From an uncultured Collinsella sp. (GTDB lineage: Bacteria > Actinomycetota > Coriobacteriia > Coriobacteriales > Coriobacteriaceae): 12,533 bases of DNA. Of the stretch, positions 7,033 to 12,533 are shown in pieces; positions within the stretch are counted from its first letter, which is position 1, and every line of letters starts with the position of its first letter. The stretch is taken from NCBI GenBank assembly GCA_902493915.1, contig CABUQY010000048.1:1-12533 (forward strand), in the 5' to 3' direction. A program made the translations under genes and the position numbers. The notes below the pieces were generated by a model. It had not been told where the DNA came from and did no database searches. It saw nothing but the letters and a program-made list of their open reading frames with translations.

Positions 7033-8199
7033 ATGTTCGAGAAGAGTGTCGAGGAGCTCACCGAGCTCGGCGCCCAGATCACCACGGCCGAGATTGCTCA
7101 GCAGCCCGAGCTTTGGCGTGATACGCTCAACATCTATCGCGAGAACAAGGAGGCCATCGAGGCCTTCCTGGCCGAGGCTCGCGCTATGGGCGAGGGTCGT
7201 CTGTCCGTTGTCTTCACCGGTGCCGGTACGTCCGACTACGTTGGCGATACCTGCGCCCCGTACCTGCGTCACGCTGGCAACACTGATCTCTACGACTTTA
7301 AGCCCATCGCCACGACCGACATCGTGAGCGCCCCGCGCGACTTCCTGCGCGCCGAGGATCCCACGCTCGTGGTTTCCTTTGCCCGTTCTGGCAACAGCCC
7401 CGAGAGCCTTGCCGCCGTTGCCGTAGCCAAGGAGCTCGTCCACAACGTCAAGTTCCTCAACATCACCTGCGCTCCCGAGGGCAAGCTCGCCGTCGAGTCT
7501 GCCGATGATCCCAATGCGCTGACGCTGCTCATTCCGCGCGCCAACGACAAGGGCTTCGCCATGACTGGATCTTATTCCTGCATGACCCTGCTCTCCACCC
7601 TTATTTTCGACACTGCCTCTGACGAGCAGAAAGCCGAGTGGGTCGAGACGATTGCCAAGATGGGCGAGGAGGTCATCTCTCGTGAGTCTGAGATCGCCGA
7701 TTACCTGGCTGGCGACTTCAACCGCGTGACCTACTTGGGTTCTGGCTCCTTTGGTGGCCTTGCCCAGGAGAGCCAGCTCAAGATCCTCGAGCTCGCTCAC
7801 GGTCTGGTCGCTACTTCCTACGACACCTCCATGGGCTATCGTCACGGACCCAAGTCCTTCGTCGACGATAAGACGCTCGTCTTCGTGTTCGTCAACAACG
7901 ACGCCTACACCCGTCAGTACGATATCGACATCCTCAACGAGATCGGCGGCGACGAGATCGCTCAGCACACCGTCGCCGTTCAGCAGGAAGGTGCTACCGT
8001 CTATGAGGGTGAGTCCTTCACCTTTAAGGGCTACGAAGCGCTTCCCGAGGGCTACCTCGCTCTGCCGTTCGTGATGTTTGCCCAGGCCATCAGCCTGCTC
8101 AACTCCGTGCGCGTGGGCAACACGCCCGATACGCCGAGCCCCACCGGCACGGTCAACCGCGTGGTCAAGGGCGTGACGATTCACCCCTTCACCGCTTAA
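7033..8199 (+). CDS. agaS: AgaS: SIS-domain galactosamine-6-phosphate deaminase/isomerase
   Basis: A 388-residue cytoplasmic enzyme with two SIS (sugar isomerase) domains. Known AgaS proteins convert D-galactosamine 6-phosphate to D-tagatose 6-phosphate and ammonia. The first SIS domain shows VVFTGAGTSDYVG (about 59-71) and SFARSGNSPES (about 115-125); the second shows VTYLGSGSFGGLAQES and the conserved YRHGPKSFVDD stretch after it. Length matches E. coli AgaS (384). The frame extends upstream to a TTG at 6985, but ATG 7033 is preferred because AAAGAGG at 7018-7024 stands 8 bases before it and the family N-terminus fits. GC-rich, strongly biased codons contrast with the upstream regulator. 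A strong terminator follows at 8218, so agaS may be monocistronic or read through into nagA. Confidence 0.93.
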   Translation: MFEKSVEELTELGAQITTAEIAQQPELWRDTLNIYRENKEAIEAFLAEARAMGEGRLSVVFTGAGTSDYVGDTCAPYLRHAGNTDLYDFKPIATTDIVSAPRDFLRAEDPTLVVSFARSGNSPESLAAVAVAKELVHNVKFLNITCAPEGKLAVESADDPNALTLLIPRANDKGFAMTGSYSCMTLLSTLIFDTASDEQKAEWVETIAKMGEEVISRESEIADYLAGDFNRVTYLGSGSFGGLAQESQLKILELAHGLVATSYDTSMGYRHGPKSFVDDKTLVFVFVNNDAYTRQYDIDILNEIGGDEIAQHTVAVQQEGATVYEGESFTFKGYEALPEGYLALPFVMFAQAISLLNSVRVGNTPDTPSPTGTVNRVVKGVTIHPFTA

Positions 8200-8217
8200 T
8201 CGCGTCCCTCTGTAAGG

Positions 8218-8259
8218 GCGCCCGTCCGCTCATAACGGCGGGCGGGCGCTTTTTGTTTT
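8218..8259 (+). terminator. Strong rho-independent terminator after agaS
   Basis: GCGCCCGTCCGC (8218-8229) pairs over all 12 positions with GCGGGCGGGCGC (8238-8249), one of them a G-T pair, with an 8-base loop. TTTTTGTTTT follows at 8250-8259. It lies 18 bases past the agaS stop and upstream of nagA, which therefore needs read-through or its own promoter; I see no convincing one in the 55 remaining bases. Confidence 0.92.
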
Positions 8260-8314
8260 ACCTGAGCTGGGTATAGCATCACCACAGTCAACTGCTTTAA
8301 AGCAAGGAGTGCAT

Positions 8315-9484
8315 ATGAGCACGTACGCAATTAAGGCTGACAAGTTCTTCTTGCCGGCAGGCCCGCAACTGGGCGGCTATCTTATGGTCGAGGATGGCGT
8401 CTTTGGCGCCTGGCAGGCCGACGAGCCCTCTTGCGAGATTAAGGACTACACGGGGTCGTGGATCGCACCGGGTATGGTCGATACTCACATCCATGGCTTC
8501 TACAACCACTCAACTACCGATAATGATCCCGAGGGCATCGATATCAGCTCGACCGAGCTCGCCCGTCGCGGTACCACCAGCTGGCTGCCCACGACGTTCA
8601 CCGATGGCGTCGAGCAGATCAAGGACGCCTGCGCCGCCATCGCTCAGGCGGACGAGGGTCGCGGCCCCGACTTCTGCGGTGCTCGCATTCAGGGCATCTA
8701 CCTGGAGGGCCCCTTCTTTACCATGAAGCACGTGGGCGCGCAGAACCCCGCTTATCTTATCGATCCCTCCGAGGAGATCTTTGATCAGTGGCAGGAGGCT
8801 GCGGGTGGTCGCATCGTCAAGAGCGCCATGGCGGCCGAGCGCGACGGTGCTGCTGCTTATGCGGCTGCTCTGAACGCCAAGGGTGTGGTGACCAGCATCG
8901 GTCACTCCGACGCCACCTACGATGAGTGCATCGCTGCCATCAACGCCGGTGCCAGCTGCTTTACGCATACCTATAACGGCCAGCGCGGGCTGCATCACCG
9001 TGAGCCCGGTGTCGTGGGCGCTGCCATGTCCACGCCCGAGACCTACGCCGAGATCATCTGTGACGGCAAGCACGTTAACCCTGCTGCCATCAAGGCGCTG
9101 CTGCAGGCCAAGGGCTGGCAGCACACGGTGCTCATTACCGACTGCCTGGGTTGCGGCGGCATGCCCGAGGGCAGCTACACCAGTGGTGGCATGGACGTCA
9201 TCATGAAGGATAACCTGTGCTGGCTCGCCGACGGCAAGAGCATTGCCGGCTCGGTGCTCACGCTTGCCCAGGGCGTCAAGAACATCGTCGACTGGGGCAT
9301 CGCCAGCGCCGATATCGCCATTCGCATGGCAACCGAGGTGCCGGCTCGCTCTGCGCACATCGAGGATAAGTGCGGCAGCATCATGCCGGGTCGCGACGCC
9401 GACTTTGTCGTGTTCGACCATGAGCTCACTCTCGTCGAGACGTATGTTGGCGGTCAGAGCGTCGGCAACGCCTTTACCGAGTAA
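8315..9484 (+). CDS. nagA: N-acetylhexosamine-6-phosphate deacetylase (NagA/AgaA family)
   Basis: A 389-residue amidohydrolase that removes acetate from N-acetylglucosamine or N-acetylgalactosamine 6-phosphate. Seen motifs: MVDTHIHGF with metal-site His58 and His60, YLEGPFF with Glu131, SIGHSDATYDE with His197, CFTHTYNGQRGLHHRE with His218, and LITDCLGCGG with the probable catalytic Asp276. The C-terminus KCGSIMPGRDADFVVFD returns to the small beta domain. The frame also opens at a GTG at 8309, but ATG 8315 is chosen because AAGGAG at 8304-8309 is its ribosome site. Beside agaS and a mannose-family PTS, GalNAc 6-phosphate is the likelier substrate, as for L. casei GnbF; sequence alone cannot separate this from GlcNAc 6-phosphate. 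A second copy of its last 38 codons lies at 12233-12346. Confidence 0.92.
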   Translation: MSTYAIKADKFFLPAGPQLGGYLMVEDGVFGAWQADEPSCEIKDYTGSWIAPGMVDTHIHGFYNHSTTDNDPEGIDISSTELARRGTTSWLPTTFTDGVEQIKDACAAIAQADEGRGPDFCGARIQGIYLEGPFFTMKHVGAQNPAYLIDPSEEIFDQWQEAAGGRIVKSAMAAERDGAAAYAAALNAKGVVTSIGHSDATYDECIAAINAGASCFTHTYNGQRGLHHREPGVVGAAMSTPETYAEIICDGKHVNPAAIKALLQAKGWQHTVLITDCLGCGGMPEGSYTSGGMDVIMKDNLCWLADGKSIAGSVLTLAQGVKNIVDWGIASADIAIRMATEVPARSAHIEDKCGSIMPGRDADFVVFDHELTLVETYVGGQSVGNAFTE

Positions 9485-9490
9485 CGATAG

Positions 9491-9527
9491 AAAAAACGGC
9501 GGGCCCGAATCTGCTCGGACCCGCCGT
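9491..9527 (-). terminator. Rho-independent terminator for the minus-strand flavodoxin gene
   Basis: ACGGCGGGCCCGA (9496-9508) pairs with TCGGACCCGCCGT (9515-9527) with one C-A mismatch. On the minus strand the stem is followed by a run of Ts (plus-strand A run at 9491-9496), giving a good terminator for the leftward gene ending at 9559. On the plus strand no T run follows, so it is a weaker stop for nagA. Confidence 0.8.
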
Positions 9528-9558
9528 ATGGGTTAAACGCTCAAAAGCACCTTTACAG

Positions 9559-10142
9559 TTACAGCTTGTTAGCGATCTTCTTTGCCGTGCGCTTGACGCC
9601 GGCCACCAGGCCTCCTACAGGATGCTCCTTCTCGTAGGCTAGACGCTTCTCGCGCTTGGCATACTCTTCGACGATGATGTCGCCGTACTCGTCTTCGATC
9701 TTGTCGAAGAAGTCGACGGCGCCCTTAATTTCTTCAGCGGTCGGGTGTCCTTTTTGGACACCGCCGGTGAGTTTGAACGGCCCCCACGTATCAAAGCCGG
9801 GGCAGCCGTAGACCTCCATAAAGATGGCCTGCCTCATGCGGCAGATACCATCGATATCCTTGCCGTACCACTTGTTTTTGCCACCGTAGGTCATAAGGCC
9901 AAACACCTTGTTCTGCGGCTGCAGCACGTTAGTGAGCACGCGTGCCATGTCCTTGTCGATCTCGGAGTAATAGATGCCCGTGGCGACGCCAATCAGATGG
10001 TATTCGTGCAGGTCGGGGTACTCGTTTTTGCCAAGCGCCTTGACGTCGAGGGTATCGATTTCGGGGTGCGCCTCGACGATGGCGTCCACGAGCTTTTTGT
10101 ATTGCCGTGGTGGCGCGAGGCATAGAGGATGATGGTTCGCAT
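9559..10142 (-). pseudogene. Flavodoxin-family protein gene with a one-base frameshift
   Basis: Read leftward from ATG at 10142-10140, the first frame gives MRTIILYASRHHGNTK, a flavodoxin FMN-phosphate-binding N-terminus, then runs into an unrelated frame. The next frame continues exactly where expected with KLVDAIVEAHPEIDTLDVK, then EYHLIGVATGIYYSEIDKD, KVFGLMTYGG and a helical, basic C-terminus ending KKIANKL. Joining the frames needs one extra A in a five-A run (plus-strand Ts at 10094-10098), restoring GNT-KKLV and about 194 residues. AAAGG stands 8 bases before ATG, so the start is good. The rest of the gene shows no other damage. The family uses FMN for redox reactions; no link with the sugar genes is evident. 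It is a recent pseudogene, a homopolymer sequence error, or a slippage site. It converges on nagA and diverges from galM. Confidence 0.75.
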
Positions 10143-10297
10143 AAGAAGGCCTTTCAGCTGTAATTGCATCAATGTCTGTATGGTGCCCCGTTGCATGCCT
10201 GGGATACCGGATGCATCGGTGAACGTGCGGGTTTGTCCTTTGGTCAGGGCCGAGACAGGTACTTGCGAGCAAAAGCAGTTGTTCGAAAGGATGGGCA

Positions 10298-11179
10298 ATG
10301 GAATACGCTCTCTCCAACGATTCGATTTCTATTAAGGTGTCCACGGCTGGTGGTTCGTTTACCTCGATCGAGGCCGGAGGTCGCGAGTATTTGTGGCAGG
10401 GCGATCCCGCAGTGTGGTCCGGCCAGGCACCGATTTGCTTCCCGATTTGCGGAGGCTTGCGCGACAACAATGCCATGACGTTTGCCGGGCATCACGTGAA
10501 GCTCGCCCGCCACGGGTTTGCGCGCAAGCAAGAGTGGAAGCTGCTGAGCCAGAGCGAGAACGAGCTGGCGATGTGCCTGGCTTCGGAGGATAACGCCGCG
10601 CTGCTGAGCGATTATCCGTATCCGTTTAAGCTTGTCGCCCGCTATACGCTCGAGGACGCTACCGTGCGCGTTTCCTACGAGGTCACCAACGAGGGCACCG
10701 AGGATATGCCGTTCTTTATCGGCGGTCATCCCGGCTTTAGGTGTCCGCTCGATGAGGGCGAGGCCTATACGGACTACGAGCTGCGCTTTGAGAAGGACGA
10801 GGCTGCTGAGCTTTGCACTGCCGTCCCTTCGACTGGCTTGATTGACGTGGCAAACCGCTCCAAGAACCCCATGGTGGGAAAGACGCTGCCCCTGTCGCAC
10901 GAGCTCTTCGATTTTGCGGAGACCATCTTTGACGTGCTCGAGAGCCGTCAGGTCACGCTTTCCAAAAAGGGCGAGGACAAGGGCGTCCGCTTGAGCTTTG
11001 AGGGCTTCCCATATCTCATTGTGTGGAGCAAGCCCGAGGGCGATTTTGTGGCGGTTGAGCCTTGGGGCGGTCTTTCGACCTGTTCCGATGAGGACGACGT
11101 GCTTGAGCATAAGCGCGGCTGCCTTATCGCCAAGCCCAAGGAGACCGTCGTTCGCTCGTTCACGATTGAGATTCTGTAA
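10298..11179 (+). CDS. galM: Aldose 1-epimerase (LacX/GalM-like mutarotase)
   Basis: A 293-residue cytoplasmic mutarotase of the LacX-like branch, interconverting alpha and beta anomers of galactose or a related sugar. Seen features: ICFPICGGLRDN at about 46-57, ARHGFAR with His72, FIGGHPGFRCPL with the likely catalytic His144, and VAVEPWGG with the likely catalytic Glu254. Length fits LacX-type proteins. The ATG at 10298 follows AAAGG at 10286-10290 with a 7-base spacing. It is divergent from the flavodoxin gene across 155 bases and 59 bases upstream of the LacC-type kinase, with which it probably forms a unit. The pairing of galM with a beta-galactosidase, PTS and agaS is also seen in the pneumococcal bgaC locus, which supports a role in handling the beta-galactose released there. 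Confidence 0.88.
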   Translation: MEYALSNDSISIKVSTAGGSFTSIEAGGREYLWQGDPAVWSGQAPICFPICGGLRDNNAMTFAGHHVKLARHGFARKQEWKLLSQSENELAMCLASEDNAALLSDYPYPFKLVARYTLEDATVRVSYEVTNEGTEDMPFFIGGHPGFRCPLDEGEAYTDYELRFEKDEAAELCTAVPSTGLIDVANRSKNPMVGKTLPLSHELFDFAETIFDVLESRQVTLSKKGEDKGVRLSFEGFPYLIVWSKPEGDFVAVEPWGGLSTCSDEDDVLEHKRGCLIAKPKETVVRSFTIEIL

Positions 11180-11238
11180 TTCCGTTTTGTCGACTCGTAT
11201 CGCGAGGCACAAGGAGCCTGCGAGATAAGGAGCTAAAA

Positions 11239-12174
11239 ATGATCCTCACCGTTACGATGAACCCGTCTGTCGATACGCGCTATCAGCTCGATGAGCTCGT
11301 TATCGACGACGTCAACCGTGTGACGCCCGAAAAGACCGCCGGCGGCAAGGGCCTTAACGTGGCCCGTGTGCTGGGCCAGCTGGGCGACGACGTTGTGGCA
11401 ACCGGTCTGCTCGGCGGCCACATGGGCGCCTACATGGCTGAGCTCATGGATGCCAACGGCATCAAGAATGATTTTGTGCCCATCAAGGGCGAGACTCGCA
11501 TTTGCCTCAACATCCTCCATGCCGGCAACCAGACCGAGCTGCTCGAGAGCGGCCCGACAATTGCCCCCGAGGAGCTCGATGCCTTTACCGCCAAGTTTAC
11601 CGAGCTTGCGGGCAAGGCCGACGTCGTCACCATTTCGGGTTCGCTGCCCCGCGGTGTTGAGGCGGACTACTATGCCAAGATCACGGGCATTGCCGAGAAC
11701 GCCGGCGCCAAGGTGCTGCTCGATACCTCGGGTGCTTCGCTCGAGGCCGCCCTTAAGTCCGAAGTTAAGCCCGAGCTGGTCAAGCCTAACCTGACCGAGA
11801 TCAACGGCCTTCTGGGCACGAGCTTTACCACCGACGACGTGGACGAGCTCCGCGCCGCGCTCGCCTCTGATGCCCGCTTCTCCGATATCCCCTGGGTCGT
11901 CGTGTCCATGGGCGCTGCCGGCTCCGTGGGCTTCCACAACGGCCGTGCGTTCCGTGCCAAGACCCCCGATATTCCTGCCGTTAACGCTACGGGCTCGGGC
12001 GATTCGACGATTGCTGGCTTCGCACATGCGATTGCTGCTGGCGCGGATGACGAGACGGTACTGCGTACCGCCAACACCTGCGGCAAGCTCAATGCCATGG
12101 ATCCCATGACCGGCCATCTGGTCATGGACCGTTGGGACGAGGTCTACAACGGCGTTGTCGTGACCGAGCTGTAA
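11239..12174 (+). CDS. lacC: LacC/PfkB-family tagatose-6-phosphate kinase
   Basis: A 311-residue sugar-phosphate kinase of the LacC/FruK branch of the PfkB family. It begins MILTVTMNPSVDTRY, has the substrate loop TAGGKGLNVARVLGQLG at about 33-49, ISGSLPRG at 132-139, VKPNLTEI at 181-188, and the ATP/anion-hole motif ATGSGDSTIAGFA with catalytic Asp255. Phosphorylation of tagatose 6-phosphate to the 1,6-bisphosphate is preferred over fructose 1-phosphate because AgaS upstream makes tagatose 6-phosphate; sequence alone does not decide. The ATG at 11239 follows AAGGAG. The 59-base gap after galM contains a stem (TCGC-G-AGGC 11200-11208 with GCCTGCGA 11216-11223) just before the ribosome site, which might modulate expression. 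No tagatose-bisphosphate aldolase gene lies in the window. Confidence 0.87.
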   Translation: MILTVTMNPSVDTRYQLDELVIDDVNRVTPEKTAGGKGLNVARVLGQLGDDVVATGLLGGHMGAYMAELMDANGIKNDFVPIKGETRICLNILHAGNQTELLESGPTIAPEELDAFTAKFTELAGKADVVTISGSLPRGVEADYYAKITGIAENAGAKVLLDTSGASLEAALKSEVKPELVKPNLTEINGLLGTSFTTDDVDELRAALASDARFSDIPWVVVSMGAAGSVGFHNGRAFRAKTPDIPAVNATGSGDSTIAGFAHAIAAGADDETVLRTANTCGKLNAMDPMTGHLVMDRWDEVYNGVVVTEL

Positions 12175-12208
12175 GAGCTTGGGCGCCGGCCCCGGTGTCG
12201 CTTGCTAG

Positions 12209-12346
12209 CTTGTGGCTAGAGCTGATGCCAAGTGCGGTAGCATTATGCCGGGGCGCGACGCCGACTTTGTCGTGTTCAATCCCGACCTTAGCCTGGTCGA
12301 GACGTATGTGGATGGCAACAGCGTCGGTAACGCGTTTGCCGAGTAG
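12209..12346 (+). pseudogene. 3' remnant of a second nagA
   Basis: This stretch encodes the last part of a NagA-type protein without the rest. From 12230 it reads KCGSIMPGRDADFVVFN, then LSLVETYV, and ends VGNAFAE followed by TAG. It aligns without gaps to residues 352-389 of the intact NagA at 8315-9484, with 31 of 38 residues identical by my count. Upstream, homology fades within about ten codons and an in-frame TAG at 12206-12208 closes the frame; no start codon or ribosome site is present. The seven differences are mostly conservative, so it looks like the tail of a diverged paralogue rather than a fresh copy. It lies 35 bases after lacC and 32 bases before the YhcH-family gene. Confidence 0.88.
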
Positions 12347-12378
12347 CTGCCAAAGAAACGATCCGAGAGGGGATTTAG

Positions 12379-12533
12379 ATGATTTACGGTGCACTGGGCG
12401 ATATCGAGGAATACCGCGGAATGCTCAAGGGCCTCGACGTGCTGATTGATTGGCTCGAGGAGAACGATCCGGCGAAGCTCGAGGTCGGCAGCCATCCGAT
12501 TCTGGGCGACAAGGTCTTTGCGAACGTCATGGC
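12379..12533 (+). CDS. YhcH/YiaL/EbgC-family protein, N-terminal part (runs off the window)
   Basis: The frame from ATG 12379 stays open to the window end and gives 51 residues. MIYGALGDIEEYRGM, a following helix and SHPILGDKVFANVM match the N-terminus of the family, where MIxG and a GD-containing segment near residue 45 are typical. A ribosome site GAGAGGGG at 12365-12372 stands 6 bases before the ATG. Together with the C-terminal part at 1-237 it makes two family members flanking the catabolic locus; because the visible halves do not overlap, their similarity cannot be judged here. The likely role is sugar anomer interconversion or another accessory step, inferred from NanQ and EbgC. Confidence 0.75.
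   Translation, partial: MIYGALGDIEEYRGMLKGLDVLIDWLEENDPAKLEVGSHPILGDKVFANVM

Noticed and set aside
7027..8184. A 385-residue open frame antisense to agaS
   Set aside because: It mirrors the strongly biased GC-rich codons of agaS and shows no recognisable protein features. Similar long antisense frames over IIC, nagA and lacC are rejected for the same reason.
8309..8314. GTG start for nagA
   Set aside because: It falls at the end of the AAGGAG ribosome site for the ATG at 8315.
10143..10476. Extension of the minus-strand flavodoxin frame to an ATG at 10476, giving a 305-residue protein
   Set aside because: The extra N-terminus has no family resemblance and lies antisense to galM. The true N-terminus (MRTIILYASRHHGNTK) is in another frame and has a ribosome site, so a frameshift explains the data better.
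1..12533. tRNA, rRNA, insertion sequence, attachment site or CRISPR array
   Set aside because: No cloverleaf, conserved rRNA stretch, transposase motif, terminal inverted repeats or spaced direct repeats were seen on either strand.

Overview
This 12.5 kb window looks like a chromosomal catabolic locus from a high-GC, gut-type actinobacterium, most likely a coriobacterium such as Collinsella. That assignment is an inference from GC-rich codon use in most genes and the type of gene content; no rRNA or other marker is present. The core is a gene set for taking up and breaking down a galactose-hexosamine disaccharide and/or N-acetylgalactosamine. In gene content it closely matches two described Firmicute loci: the gnb locus of Lactobacillus casei (lacto-N-biose, galacto-N-biose, GalNAc) and the pneumococcal bgaC-PTS-agaS-galM locus. 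I see no mobile element, tRNA, rRNA or CRISPR array.

Layout. 1-237 is the C-terminal half of a YhcH/YiaL/EbgC-family protein, followed by a probable terminator and an AT-rich leader of about 370 bases with a candidate promoter and operator. 705-4778 holds a GH35 beta-galactosidase and the IIB, IIC and IID subunits of a mannose-family PTS, tightly packed except for a 93-base gap before IIC, ending in a strong terminator. 4966-6921 holds an unrecognised membrane-anchored helical-repeat protein, the PTS IIA protein and a GntR/UTRA regulator; these have plainer codon use than IIC/IID. 7033-9484 holds AgaS and a NagA-type deacetylase, separated by a strong terminator. 9559-10142 is a flavodoxin-family gene on the minus strand, broken by a one-base deletion in an A run. 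10298-12174 is an aldose 1-epimerase and a LacC-type tagatose-6-phosphate kinase. 12209-12346 is a 3' remnant of a second nagA, and 12379 to the end is the N-terminal part of another YhcH-family gene.

How the genes work together (inference from families). The PTS brings in the sugar with phosphorylation. The cytoplasmic GH35 enzyme removes beta-galactose. The NagA-type enzyme deacetylates the N-acetylhexosamine 6-phosphate. AgaS converts galactosamine 6-phosphate to tagatose 6-phosphate plus ammonia, and LacC makes tagatose 1,6-bisphosphate. The aldolase that would finish the pathway is not in the window. GalM and the YhcH proteins probably interconvert sugar anomers. The GntR/UTRA protein is the likely local repressor.

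The most notable points are the unknown membrane-anchored protein between IID and IIA, the nagA tail next to a second yhcH at the right edge (a scar of duplication or rearrangement), and the frameshifted flavodoxin gene.
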